Shown here: positions 1 to 14,600 of the stretch, piece after piece
Position numbering within the stretch: the stretch's first letter is position 1
Layout: the number at the start of each line of letters is the position of its first letter
Source: Liquidambar formosana
Lineage: Eukaryota > Streptophyta > Magnoliopsida > Saxifragales > Altingiaceae
Length of the DNA: 64,000 nt
Reading direction: 5' to 3'
Assembly (NCBI GenBank): GCA_039720395.1
Contig: CM077822.1
Location: forward strand, 16,137,043 to 16,201,042
Program-made: the position numbers and the translations under genes
The notes under the pieces: generated by a model
Database searches by the model: none
Told to the model about the DNA's origin: nothing
The model's input: the letters and a program-made list of their open reading frames with translations, nothing else

Positions 1-1250
1 TTGCCCTCCTTCTACCCTTTTTTACTGAGCAAAAAAAAAAAAAAAAAAATCTCAACTATATTGACTGAAGACTTAGTCAAGTGAATATTTTTGGAAGAAT
101 CCTAATAAGCTAAATGATTATCACTTTCTCATGATCTGCAACTATTGCCTTGAACCAAATCTGTAGATGGCAATACATGTCACTTCAAAGAAACTCTTAA
201 AGATAACATTTAGCATTAAGAGAAAGGTAGGTATACGGCAAGAATCCCATTCTAGGGCTAAGGTTCCACTGTTGAAATCTCATCACTATCCCACCCATTA
301 TAACTCCATATATGGCAAAAATAAAGCAATGCCACAAGATACCCTAGTTGGGAAAAGAGCCAAAGCACTTTATCAGATTTAACAAAAAATAAAGTTGGAA
401 AGTGTTCACACAGTGTTGACATCTCATTACAATCCCACCTGCCACCTGTTAGAACTCCATAGATGCAAGAATAATGCAATTCCAAACAAAATTTCCAAAG
501 CACTTTATCAGCAGGGCTTTGTTGGCTTTTGTGGAATGATAGGATCAATACCGAGATCCCTGTTTTTTAGGGAAGAGCACACCTTACAATTGATAGGATG
601 ATATTTTTTTTGAAGTTACACAGGATGGATATCTAAACCATCCTCTCCACTGTTCCAATAAAAAAGTGTCTAATCATCTTACCCTACTAACCAGGAACTG
701 GAAAAGGAAGTACGAAGCAAGCCAATAAGGCAATAACGCAGGTGACCCTCACCACCCTTTTCTAAAAGCCTGCATTTCCAAACAAGAAGGCATTTTTCAA
801 ACTGTTCAAGAATGGGGTCTATATACATCCAGATTTGCAGCCTGTGGGTAAAGCCTGAATAATCAGAAGGTTTCCCACCCACAATACAAGTCTGTCGTGA
901 AAGAGGAAAAATTAACAGAAACACCTTCAGGGTTAGAGGATTCCTTTATTATTTTTTATCTTTGAATTATTGGTTTTTTGGAAAATAAGGTGGTCTAATG
1001 TCTCATTCATCTCACACCATGCAAATACTTAACAAATATAGCATACCAAAATAAAAAAGATACATGTCTCATCCAGAGGAACTGAAACTACTTTTCATGA
1101 TTTCTTTTTCCCATTGTGATAAGCAAAACCAAAATAATGAAGGATAGAAAAAGTAATTTACCAACATCTGAAAGTCAGAGAAGATATAGAAAGAGAAACC
1201 AACCTACCAAGCGGAGTTGTGCATCTTAATGTGGGTAGATTGCCAAGCTA
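1..1250. other. 3' flank/3' UTR of the AMBRA1-like gene with a diverged direct repeat
   Basis: This lies downstream of the AMBRA1-like stop codon and presumably includes its 3' UTR. Two diverged copies of a unit of about 115 bp stand at roughly 265-385 and 405-520. Both share the words CTCCATA and CCAAAGCACTTTATCAG in the same order. No gene is recognised; the short open frames here lack family features. Confidence 0.5.
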
Positions 1251-1506
1251 TTAGCATTCTAGAGCATATGTCGGGACCTACAACAAAATAATAATAATAA
1301 TAGTATGATCAAAATGCACTTGCAACGAATACTAATATTTCCAAACCACTAGCTTGTTCATAAATGATAAGTAAAGCACAGGATAATCAAACAAAGCTAA
1401 AATCATTCTTAGAAATATGGCCGCATGCCAAGCTCACTTTTTCATTGAGCAAACACCTAGTGTTTGGTACTTAGGATCTGATTTCACTCATGTGTGTGTG
1501 TGTGTG

Positions 1507-1538
<32 letters not shown>

Positions 1539-1662
1539 TATTCATAATCTTTATATAAGTATATTACAAAATATTATATATCACCAACGTCCGTTGGCGA
1601 CACGTGCGGTCGTCTAAGGACAGATGTGATCATCCAGGATATCCCACACTTGAACAACCCTC

Positions 1663-1701
<39 letters not shown>

Positions 1702-4700
1702 TGTGTGTATATATATCTTACTAGCTTTACATATAAACAAAGCTTACCATGCAAGCCTCTATGTTGTTTGGGGGGGCGGGGGGGTATGGGTGTGTGTGTT
1801 TCTTTTTCTTTTTTTGTGAGGGACTTTGTTAAACCGGCAATGTTGCTCTTTGATGTGAATCAATTTGTTAATTGAGTATGTAATCAATGCTTTACAGAGT
1901 AATTTCTAATGCTTGATTTGGCCGACTGTCATTCACATTATATATATATAAAATGCAGAATTTTGCAATATTTTTATAACTTCAGGCATGGTTTTGAACT
2001 TTTTGCTTTTTCATCCTCGTTCCATTTTACACATAAATTTTCTTTTTATATTGATAATATATTTTATTCACAAAAAAGCTGAGACCCATGTACAAGAGTA
2101 TACCAAACGTATACCAAGGACCACCAAAAAGGCTATAAAATCATGGATTCAAAAAAGTTTTGGAAGTCCGTTTGGTTATCTAAAAATTCTGAACGACTCA
2201 AACAAAAAAGCCCCATAGATGTATTCATTAGTTGCTCCAAAGTAGATTCCCGGTCCTTAAAAATCCTCTTGTTTCTTTCCTTCCAAATAGTCCAGAATAT
2301 CGCATGTGGGGCCAACTTCCACACTAAGAGTCCTAGCTTGGTTTTGCTCCTACATATCCAAGACCGCAACACATCCTATTGTGTCCCCTCCATCTCCCTC
2401 TCCATCTTAAATTCATATAATTATCCAAGGAACTCCTCGCCTCCTCTAATTCCTAGTTTTGTAGATGTCAGAAAAAAATCATTTTTCAAGGAGTCTATCC
2501 TACCCAAACCACGTACTCTGCAAGCCAACCCTCTCTATTTATCGAGATATTGTAAATAGAGGGGAACGTCTCCAACAACATCCTCTCTCCACACCCATAC
2601 CCATGATTCCAAAGTCTCGGTCTCACCCAACTTGTCACATCTCGTCTCGCCTAACCTATCATGTCTTGGGTGAGAAAACAACTTTATGCATGAAATAATG
2701 CGCTAAAAATTCAAAAAATCATAGAATTTTTTAAAATAAGATGATCACATTAGAAACCATCAAATAAGGCAAAATAAATAAAATAAAATAACTTGAGGCA
2801 CATAATATGGCAAAAACATCAAAACAGGCACTAGCGTGCTACTATAATAAGAAAGAACACTATCTTTAGGTTTTAGATATCTAAGATAATATCAAAGGAC
2901 ATAAATAAACGTGGCATTAATGTATTTTCATATTTTTTCACCTTTTTTTTTCAAAAATTAGAATTAAAAAAAAATCAAGAAAAATATAATTTCCAAATAA
3001 TTTTGAAAACAATTATAGGTATACGTTCCCCAACCATTCACGTATAACATGCCTTAGATCCACGGGCATTCATGCATTTTTTGTTTTTTTGTTTTTTGTT
3101 TTTCAAAAAACAGAATATTCAAAATTCCAAAAAAATAATAATTAATAATAATTTTTTTATAAAACCCATCTCTACCATAGATCTTCAACACATAGCAGTA
3201 GAGCTAGAGCCAACTGTAGATCTATGGATTTCCCTTTACTAAGTATAAGTATATATGGAAAAAAATAAATTAAAAACATTCCCAAGACTTCCGGAGGACT
3301 CTTCACAGATCGTAGAAACATAGCAAACTCGAGACGAAGCTCGAACCCGACAACTGGAGCAACCCACCTCCACTGATCAAGCAACCCACTAGTCAAGACA
3401 AAGCTCGAACCCAGTCAAGCAATCAAGCACCCCTGATTCAAAAGAATCCAATTGAGCACAATTTTTTTTGATAAGGAAATCCAATTGAGCACAATTGAGG
3501 CCACGAATCCAATCGACCCTTGACCCTTGATCCTCGACCACAACAACTAGATCGTCTGAGAAGTGGGAGCAATGGGTATTGTCTACAAGTTCGTGCAAGA
3601 GAGAGACAGGAAGCTTGAGATGGTCTCGACTGTGCGAATCATTTACATCTTTTGCATTTTCCACTGTGCAACTGCAAATAGGTTTTTTTATTCCAAAATG
3701 TAAATCTCGCACAAGCAGGACGAGATATCATTTGAGACAAATCAAAAGCCCGAGATCTCGTCTATCTCGTCCCGTCTCCAGCGAGATCTCGCCCATCGTG
3801 TCCAAGAGATAGTCTCATGTATATTTATGTAACGATATGTAATCTCGTCTTGGCCTTAGACGAAGAGACGAACAAGACTTTGAACCCTGTCACACCACAT
3901 ATTTGACCAAAACTTTCACCCGTTCTCTATTCCTCATTTTTGAATTTCACTTGTCTCAAGGGCAAATCTCTATATCCATTTCCCCAATAACGCTTTATTT
4001 ATCTACACCAACTACCTTAGGCCCAACCCTCCCACCTCTTTTAGAGAGCAAATGATGCTCCACTTAACAAGGTAACGCTTACTTTCACCTCCTAGTCCTT
4101 CCCAAAAGAAATCCTTCTAAAGCTTTTCTAGTCATTGGGCCACTTGATGATAGAATTACGAAGAGTAACATATGTGGGTAGGCTTGCTAAAGTGCTATGA
4201 ATCAAGGTGAGTTTACCCCTTTTTTTATGAATAGCCCTTTTTCCATCCACTCAACCATTTTTCAAATCACTCCATCACAAAATCCTAGACTGCCTTAGAT
4301 TTGAAAGGAACTCCCAAAAGAAGCCCTAGGTAAGAAGTTGGCAAAAATCCCACCCTACAACCCAAATTTGTTGCTAACTCTTCAACCCTAACACCTTCAC
4401 CAATCCCAATCAACTCATTTTTACCCAAGTTGATACTTAGCTCGAAAACTGCCTCAAAGCAAAACAAGTACGCATCTCTGATATTGCAATTGGACATGGT
4501 TTGATTTGCAGAAGACAATAGTATCGTTTGCATACAACAAATGGGAGATACAATTGCGATCCACTTCCCCAGCCTTCAATCCAAAAACCAGTATAAAGTT
4601 TGCTTCTATTGCTTGAGAAATCAGTTTTCTCAGAGCCTCCATGAATATAGTAAAGAGAAAGGGTGACAGTTGTTCACCTTATCGTAGACCACTAGAACCC

Positions 4701-5655
4701 CTTGGAAAAATGGTGGGAGCTGCCATTAAATAGGATTGAGAAGGAATCTAAAGAGATGCACATCTCGATCCACTTTCTCCAAGGCCCATTCTCTAAAGAA
4801 AGTACAAGAGAAACTCCAGTTAATATGGTCAAAGGTTTTCTCGAGGTCTAACCTGCATATGAGCCCTAATTCCCTTCTCTTTGGTCTAGCATTTTTTACC
4901 ATTCATCTTACATTTCCTTAGTTTTTATGATCTTGAGAAAAACGACTTATTCAACCACGCTACACCACATTGCCAACACACATTTGAACATCAATTATAG
5001 ATCTACTAAGTACTAAAGTCTTTTCTATCCATGCCTTAGATGTTCGAATTTCATGCTAATAATCATCAAGGGAATGTTGACATCCAATGGAAATCGAACC
5101 ATTCCATTTCAATTTCCATGACTTTTGGGTAAAGATGGTGATTCAAGTTCAACATGGAGACATCATCATATTCATCAAATAAAATAGAAATGGAGTTAAC
5201 TAGTGGAATTCTAGAATCCATGTATTCTAAACACATTCAATTCAGTTCAACAAAGCAGTAATCCCAACTATTTGGGTTCAGTTGCATGAATCCTTTTTGC
5301 CATTTAGCTCTATACATATCCTCCATTAAGTCATTAGCAGCCATGTCTCTCCACACCGCCTCAACTTGTGGAGTCTTCAACTTGTTTAAATCACTCTTTA
5401 CTAGTTAGTGCATCATGGTTCAAAGACTTAGCCAAAACCAAGTTGACTAGGCCAAGTCATCTTGGTCTTAGTAGGAAACAAGATCGATTTCCCTCAATTC
5501 AATATATATGTAGGCAGCTAGGATGGCCAAGATTTTGGCAGGGACTGAGGCGCAACATCAAGATCTTAGCAAAACTGAGACATGACGCCAACATCTTGAA
5601 CGAGATGACCAGGATCAGATTTTTGAATTAAAAGCGGTACAAAACCCCTATCTCA

Positions 5656-5698
<43 letters not shown>

Positions 5699-8600
5699 TT
5701 TCTGCAACAAATGAAAAAATTCACATTCTAAAAGGACAAATCTCTCAAAATGCCTCACTTTCAGACTAGGAATAGCCATCGAAGGCTAGGAATAGCCCCT
5801 CAAGGCTAGATAGTCTGAAGTCATTTCGGACTAGGAATAACCATTGAAGGGTAGGAATAGCCTCTCAAGGCTAGGATAGATAGTCAAGATTAATTGGTGT
5901 AGGTCCCATTAATGATTAAAAAATGCTATATTGTGCATGACATAGATATAATTATTTGAATACTGTTCTACGAAGGACAAGATAATTAGAGTTTTAACTT
6001 GGCACCAGAAAGAAGTGTTATGATTCAGGTCAGAGAATTAATCATTCAAACAATGAAATTAAAAATTCTACAATGCACAACTTCATACTTTTTAATATGA
6101 CAAACATAATCAGAATACTGAATATATGAAAAAATGGGACTACCAAGCAATCAACTTTTCTATCAAAATGCAAAGTAAAATTTTATGGCATAACCGCATA
6201 ACATGTAAAGAAAGCCTATGCTAATTCTGTGGACAAACGATATTAAATTTCTTTAAAAAAACATATAAATAAATAATAATAAAAGAAAGAAAGAAAACAA
6301 GGCATAACTCTATCAGAAGAATATAAAGGAACAAGAGAACAGCAATCTTGGGCTTTTTTTTACCTCAAGCATGTTTTCATCTGGAAAAGAGGATGCTGTA
6401 TAATTCATGCCATGAGAACTATCATAGTTGAAGATCCTAAGCTTCCCTTCCTGCATTTTACAGCAAGTCAATATTGAAAGTTCAAGAAAATAGTTGCAGA
6501 AAACAAAGATGGATAGTCAACCCAAATCTCAGTTGTTCACCTTAGTTCCATAGACAAGACCACCTCCAACTGAAGGATGAAAGCAAGCTACATTGACCTC
6601 ATCCTCTGCACTGGGAAGAACTCTCACAAGTTCCATATCAGAAACTCTGTAGACCTGAATGATAAAAAAGATTTGAGTGGTGGAAATTATCATTATCACT
6701 ATATAAATAAGAGAATAAATAAACATTTCTAAATGAGTTTTAACTCCTGAATTACAATATTAACTTACATATAAAGCATTCAGCCAATATACAATAGAGA
6801 ATTAGCAGTTACCACTAATACTCATACTGCATTGAAGTCTATATTATGGCGAGGCCACTAGGACTTCATGATCAATAAAAGGAATAAAGGAATTAAAATC
6901 GGAAAATAAAAAAATAAAAATAAAAAGCTACAAAAGTATAGAGAAAATCCCTCCACAACCAATACATGTAAAAGTGACATCATTCTTATATGCATTATAT
7001 AGCACAGTTATCTACTTTGAGATATTCAGCCTTTGATACATTAGACATCAATGACCTCTGTGTTTTCCTGACTAGGGCTACTTGAGAAATGGGTAGTGCC
7101 TCTTGTTTCCAAGGTGGAGAGATCTTTTTGCTTTGATGGACCACTTTAGCAAGATCCTAGTGATCATTGAATATCCACAAAGAGGACAATTTCTCAACTC
7201 CTAACAGATTTTCTAAGTGCAAATCAAAGAAAGGAGTGGGGAACTTCTACATTCTCAGGATTCTTTCATGCACTCTGATGCAGTTCATGCACAGGAAGAT
7301 TACTTTAGAGAGAGAGTTACAATTTACAACACAGATTGATGATTGAGAAACTGCTAGGACAAGCAGGAAGGCATACCTTAAAAAAACCACTTCAACCCAA
7401 GCAGTTCAATAAAGTAACATTACAGTTTTAAAAAAATTTCATGCTAGTTTCAGTTTTCCACATTTCCTTCTTATATTAGACATATGACCATCTCTAAAAT
7501 TCATTTAGGATTCCTGTAATCAAGTTTTGTCACCTAAATAATTAATTCCATTCCTGGCCCCAAACCAACATTAAATAGACCAGTGAAGCAACTTATTATG
7601 ATTGGACTAATTCACTGGAGAAATAATCAAATCTGATCTCCCTGGTTCAAATGAATATGGAAGAACACTGCCCAAGCATGTGGAACTTGTTGTATTAGTA
7701 GAGCATATTGTAGTTGGGTAGCTGATCTAATTGCTCTTTAGTTAGTTGACGTTATTCACTTATTGAATACAATGGTAGTGCTATAACCATTATGATCAAA
7801 ATAACATATGATGTCTCACTGGATATGGCTAGGGCTCGCTGGATATAGCTAGGGCTAGCAACATCCAAAACCACTGAAGTTTGTGACTAGGACACAGTTC
7901 AGCAAACTGTTGAAGAGCTAATGCATTACAGCACATAATTGTTTGGTAAATGAAACCCAATATGATATCGCTATAAATAACTTGCTCTTAAATGTTTTAA
8001 AATTGGTGCCAGAGCAGAGTAACAGCCCTCATGTCGTCAACCTATAAATTGTTTAAAGTTTATTTTGAAAACTATAAACAGAAATTTAATATTAAAATAA
8101 AATAAAATAAAAGCATTTAATATTCATGATGACATACATACAGGGAGCTCAAATGAAAACTAAAGCAAACCAGTATTCTTGTGCAAAAGCATTTAACAAT
8201 TATGAAGAAGTAATTAACGAAAGACCAGGAAATATTTCTGATGGTAACACAAATCAAGTTGATCTTGAATGGGAGCTCCATTCGAGGTTAAAAGTTAACA
8301 ACTTTTGAAGGACCAATTAACAGGGTTCAAAACATCAAGCCACCGTCAATGGTAGATATAGGTTAACATATAAGTATATTACACTTCTACCAAGATGTCA
8401 ATTTCCAACATGTCAACATGTTAAGCAATCTCTATAATTTCCACATTTGGTTGATGTTGTCGCAATTTTCTCCGCATTCTTGAGAAAAAATTAAAATTAC
8501 TCTGAATAGCATATATTAGCGGCAACTATTTAAGAAATGAATCCCAGCTTATGCTTTGCTCGTTTATATCTCAGCTGAACTTTTAAAGTCCAGTCTCTGT

Positions 8601-11600
8601 GCATGTGGCTGTGTGAGCATTTGTCTCCAGAATCCCTCAATGTCCCAGCTTCACTTTTTATTATCTATAGTTCAAAAATTCATGTTTGTAGCAAATACTA
8701 CGTTGATCAATTCACAATCACTCAAAGATAAGGTTACCATTGCACTTGGAGAAATTAATTGAATCTCATGTAAAATAAGCAGGGAAATATTCAAGGTTGC
8801 TAGCGACATCTAAGTGATTGAACCTCTTTAGGCAAAGCTTGGCCTAGGCAACAAATTAACCTCACGTATTCACACACAAGATTGATGCATCTATATTATT
8901 ATATAAAGAAGAGAAGTGTAGTGTCTCACAATTCTATTCTGAAAAAGTCCCTTAATATTTTCATATCATTCAACAGTTATTATGGTAATAGTAAATTTAG
9001 AAATTTTAGATAGTGCCAAGTTATCTCCACATTTTCTGCATGAAAGCCACTACCCACTGTTAATGATAACTGTTTTAACCTACCTAACAGATAACTGAAA
9101 ATAAAAAATGTGATAAAGTGGGGTGAAGTGCACACATAGCGTGTGCCACCCCTCTATCATTAAAAAGTACACAGTGGAGGAAATAACATACCTACTTGTT
9201 AAAATTATCTTGCATTGTATCCCAAACTCTAGTATCCACTAAAGGGAAACATGAAATAAAATAATTACAAAAAAAGAAAAATGCAAAATGCACAACTTAA
9301 TTCTTATGAGTGCCTTTGTTTCACTTATACAATACAGCAATAATGCACCTCTTTTAAAGAGTTCCATATTCACAACACATTTTTTAATTAAACAGGTATA
9401 CCTTACACTAGTAGGCAGTACAACTAAATTACTAGTGCCCCAAGAGTTGTGAGTCCAACTTAAGAAATCTACATAATAAGAAATTACACTTCTCAAATAA
9501 TTCTAGAGAAAATTTATTTCATTTAAACATCAGACAGTCAATATAATTTGGTTCTTGGCAACTCCTAGAAATGAGAACTTCTAAAAAAATCTGATCAGAT
9601 GTCCTACCAAAGTGCTTAAGATCCCCATAGGCTGCCTCGTCAACAATTTCTTTGTTGTCAATGCCACACTACCACCACCCAATGGGCCCTAAAAAGGCAG
9701 TAGGTCATCTAACTAGGCAAGGCAACACGTTAAATTCATTGGAGTAATGTTGTAATAGACTAGTTGGTTTTTTTGCTGCATTCCTATTTCATTATCGTAT
9801 TCTGATGATATACATGGTATGTACCATGCCAATCACTACAAAAAACCCAAGATAAGAATGAAATTCGAGGTAAAAAGCTTCCTACAAGTGATATACACAT
9901 CAGAAGTATAGAACTAAAATACAAACACTCGCACTGTCTTTCTAAAATATATAAATCAATATCTTTATCTTTATCTTTATCAAAATATATAAATCAATAT
10001 ATGGCCAGATGTATAATTAAATAACAGCAAAAATGTATGAACTTTACCTCCAGAATTGTGTAAATAGGCACTGTTGTTTCTCCATCAATGACAACACTTT
10101 TAAGAAGTGAACTATGGCGGCGTCCATAAGCAAGTAATAAGTGCTCTGATGTGGGTGAGAACTGCGAATACAAATATTAATGTACAAGTTCAATACATGC
10201 CGAACAAGAGTATAAAGCTCTACTTCCAAATTTACAGATAACATAATAAGCATCTTTTACATATAGATGAACAAAACATTATTAAGTCTCAACATCCTTT
10301 CACTTCAAAGCACTGCAGAGATACAAAAATCGATACTTGTACACACATAATTTATATCAGCAGCCTTATACAACGAAGATTTGAACAATTTAAGAGTTCT
10401 AACTTGAAGCAGTGTATGCAAGAACATTTTGTGACATTGCATGGACTTCTATGTATTATTGTTTCACTTTTATCCTCCACCCACCCCGACAGATGTATTC
10501 ATAGAATCATAGGGAAAATAATAGAAATATTTTTTGGGGCAAAAAGCATAAAACATGAACCAGGAACGGGTGGAGTGACTAGCTTACCAATCCCACTGGA
10601 TAGTCTGGTCCAATTCTGATGACATAGGTCTTAATAGTTGGATGAGCAACATTCGGGTTTACTCTGTGAGGTTCACAAGCAACCCTCGAATTATCTTCGC
10701 AACATTCACTTGAGCAACATCTACATGGCTTCAAGAGGTAAAAGGAGTTCCAAAGATGTACATCGATGGAAAATCAATATTCCCAGTGGGAAGAAAAATA
10801 AACTTCCCAGAATAAATGTCCAAAAGTACGATTATTATGATTGATTAATTGGTCAATATCAGTAAGTGCTACAAACAAGCTAAGACATGTCAAACCCCTA
10901 GAGGTACGAGATCGCCTGGGGCTCGGAATAAACATGAACAACCTTGTTCGAACTTGTCTTGCCAATATATATCAATGCCCAGGCTAGGTGTAGTTTGGTT
11001 CACAACCGTTTGCAGCCTCTGCTGTCTGACATCTGTGACAAACAACAAAGGGTTTGCTCTACTTCACACAAAGACAACCCAAAAGCGAAAAAAGATGAAA
11101 AATGATGGTAACATTGTCTCAATCAGTCTGACTGTCAAAAGAAGCCAAAGAGAGACAGAGTCAAACTGACAGAGGGAAGAAGGGTGACAAACCTCGCTGT
11201 GAGTCCCTTTAACCATCAGCTTGTCATGATAAAGGGCCTCAGCATTAAAATTGTATACCAAGAACAGAGTAGAATCCAAAAGAGGGAAGGGGGAAGAAGA
11301 AGAAGAAGAAGAAGAAGGAAGAAACCATTAAAGAAGTGAAAAGACAAACTTCCAGTGGCTTGTTTGGTTAGATAAGACAACATATCTAGGTTGAACATGA
11401 GGAAAATTGTGTAATGGAAGGAAACCTGTTTATTACTTTCTTTCCTTCAAAAAGTAGAGGTAACCAGGGTCCACTGATCTTAAGCTTATGTGAGCTTGAA
11501 AAATGAGACGACCATTAGCTAAAACAAAATCTTTTCCTCTTTAAATATTTAAAATAGTCCAAACAGACATGTTTTCTGGCTGAACAGTTATCTAATTAAT

Positions 11601-14600
11601 TCTCAAAACCCTTCCTAATCCAATGCACGGCCTGATACAAAGCCTACCAAAGTGAACCATAGGCAGTTCAAGTTTGGCTTGTTAAGCCTGGTTTCAAAGT
11701 TTCAAAAAGAGCATGCATACATTTAAAGAATAATACTATATATGTGTGTGTGTGTGTATAGAAATATATATATATATTAAAAATAAATAAATAAAGGAAG
11801 AAGAAGAAAAAGGATCCTCACAAGTTTCATATGGGAAAAGAAGTAAATAATTGAGAAACTAAAAACTTGGTTAATTATATGTTCTTTTAACCCATTTATG
11901 GGTTCTTGAGAAGAATCAAGATACTTAAGTATCATTTGTTTGTGGAATTTGTCCAATATTCAAAATACCACCACTTCGTCTTTTTTGGGTATATTTAAAA
12001 ACTCAGAACCTTAAAACATGAAACATTAAATCCCTACCTCCATCCCAACCCCCAACAGAACTCGGAGCTGGTTACAACTCCAGAGCTTTTACACCGAAGA
12101 CTCCTGGGACACCATCTAGATGGCGAGTTACAATCATTGGTATTTTACTCTTGAACAAATGAGAAAGTTATGAAAAAAACAATTTCAATTTTTTAAAGAA
12201 TTTTTCTTACAAATTATATATTTCACAAAGTTCAGTACTTTATGTAAGAACAAAAATGTGAAATACACACACATTGTAAAGGACAGGTTATGCTTGACAC
12301 CTAATTCCCATCGAGAATAACAATACGATTTCTATTTTGTACTTGATAATGAAGAAACTAGAAACAATAAAGCACATAAATTTCCAGAAAGCAACCAACC
12401 TGAATTGATGTTAAACAATGAGCAGCTCTTATTGCCCGTGATGCAAGCACCAAACCAAATCTAGATTAACAAAAAGAACATCAAATTATTATACAAACAA
12501 GGAAAAACAAACATTGAGAGCTCAAAAAGATATAACCCATGATGCAAATTTATAAAAGGTTTAAGCTTTACGTTGCCTCCTCAAGGGAATATATCCGAAG
12601 CTCATACATGACTTGATGGGCTGAAATTGGATGTCTTGTTGGAGATGTTCCAGCCCCTGTGACATCATGGTGCACCTGACTTTGCAATCCAGGATCAGCT
12701 TCCAAATGAGGTAGCATGCATGCAACACAGGCTGCTAAAAATCTCCCACAAGGCGAAAAATGGGCACCCATTTCACTGCAAACAAATTCTTACATGTAAA
12801 TATTCGAAAAGATATTACCTCTAATACTATGCAATCTAACTGTGATGATAAAACGAGGGAAAAAAAAAAAGCCACAGTAACTGATTACTTCCAATAGTAA
12901 TATGATCAAGCTAAAGTATTGTTCACATGAATAGTTGTGTTCAAAAAAGTGGAAGTACCAACTGATATTGCTTCCCTGTATAGAACTTTTATTTTTTTTT
13001 GAGTGGTGATAAGCTAATAACTGTGAGATGTAATATTTTAGTTTAGTAAGGGTAGTTTAGTATTTTAGTCAATTAGGGTTACTAGTGTTAGTTTCCTAAT
13101 ATTAATGTTAGTCCTCTATATATATGCTTGTAATAGGTCATTTTAATTAATAAGAATTATTCTTTCTTACAAAAGTCAACACGGTATCAGAGCCGTACTT
13201 TTTCTTTCTCCCTCCTTAGCAACAGCAGATCATCCAAACCCTAGCAGCAAAGCAATTGTTTCTCTGATCTGCTTCTTTATCGCATGTACCTTCTCTGTTT
13301 CTCTTAGCTGCATCTTTTTTTGCAATTGTTTCTCTGTTGCATCCCTTCCTCAGCCACGAAGCCCCAGTTCTGTGCATTAGTGGTATCTCCTCTGTTGCAT
13401 CCCATCAAACTAGAAACTCACCCTCTTTGCAGTTGAATCTCAGCATCTTAATCGCATCCTAGCAGTTGCAAGTCTTTACATCACTTCCAGTGATTGTTCC
13501 CTCAGTCTTTGTCGCACAGCAGTCACACTTTGTTCTCTCATAGCATCGCAATTGCAACCTCATAGCAGTAGTCGCTTCTTCTTCTTGCACAAGTTAGCAA
13601 TCTCACCCTTCTGTTGCAAATTTGTAGCTCTCTCTTCAGTCGCATCCCCTTTGCATCTTCACATCAGATTCCACAGTGTTGAACAGTAAATCCATAGTCA
13701 ATCTCTCTTGCATCTCTCGAACCCTCAGCCTTCAAGCATCCTCTGCATCAATCATTCTTCGTATTGAAGCAGTTGCACGCCAGTTTCTTGCACAAACCAA
13801 TCAAAACTCTCCTTCCCAGATCCGTTGCGTTGCATCACACTAGCCCCTTTGTTTCTCAAAATTAGTCGCAGCAAGCCCTAGTCGCAAACACTCTTTCTCT
13901 TATGCATCGCATTTGACATATTGTGAAGTATTCGTGAAGCATCTCTCTTAGCACCTATCGGAATAGCAAGCCCTTGCTTTCGTCGACACCCAATAGCATC
14001 TCCGTTACAAGCCCTTTGCATCCTCTGCCCAATCGCACCTTCACAGCACTCGCACTTCTCTCTCTCAGCCTTTATCGAATCATCCCTTTTGTTGCATCTC
14101 TACAGTACTTATCGCACCTTCGTTTAATTACAAGCCCTCGCTTCAATCCCTTTCTTTGTCTAGTAGAATCGTGAAACTTTGATTTCTCTCTTTTTCTTCC
14201 TTTACATTCACCTTTGTTTGGCTGCAGTGTGGTTAATAGCTTGGTGTTTGGTTAGTTGTACTTGATTTTCTCAAGGACGCTGTTTGGTTCTGGGTAGTTC
14301 TTTGGCCACTTGGAAGTTAGTGTTGTTCTCATTGATTACTAACCACAGTTTGTGTTTGGTTGCTGTTCTATGACCAGTCCTTTGTTGGTTGTTTGGCATC
14401 TGCTAACCATTTAATTGGCTATCTTTTGGCAACATGACTGTAGCAATGGAGGCAAAGAATGTTATTATTTTGCCGGATTTTCTGCCTTCTCAGTCTCAGA
14501 ATCTTCTGACCGTTGCACCTCATGGATTATGCAGTCTCATACCTCTGCTTGTTCTTGATTTATTCTTGACAAACTCTTGATGTCTCGCGCATCATGAGTT

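Larger units (their letters stand above)
1278..6363 (-). other. 5.1-kb last intron of the AMBRA1-like gene
   Basis: This intron separates exon 13 from a 27-nt terminal exon. It holds GT/GA and TG microsatellites (about 1488-1537 and 1669-1716), a LINE in the sense orientation of the gene (about 2060-4900) split by a hAT-type element (2602-3889), a CT microsatellite (5657-5692) and a tandem repeat (5765-5889). Around 5270-5390 there may be a further transposon-coding fragment on the minus strand, too decayed to assign. Confidence 0.8.

Noticed and set aside
1417..1875. Cys/Val-repeat open frames
   Set aside because: Translation of TG/GT microsatellites in an intron.
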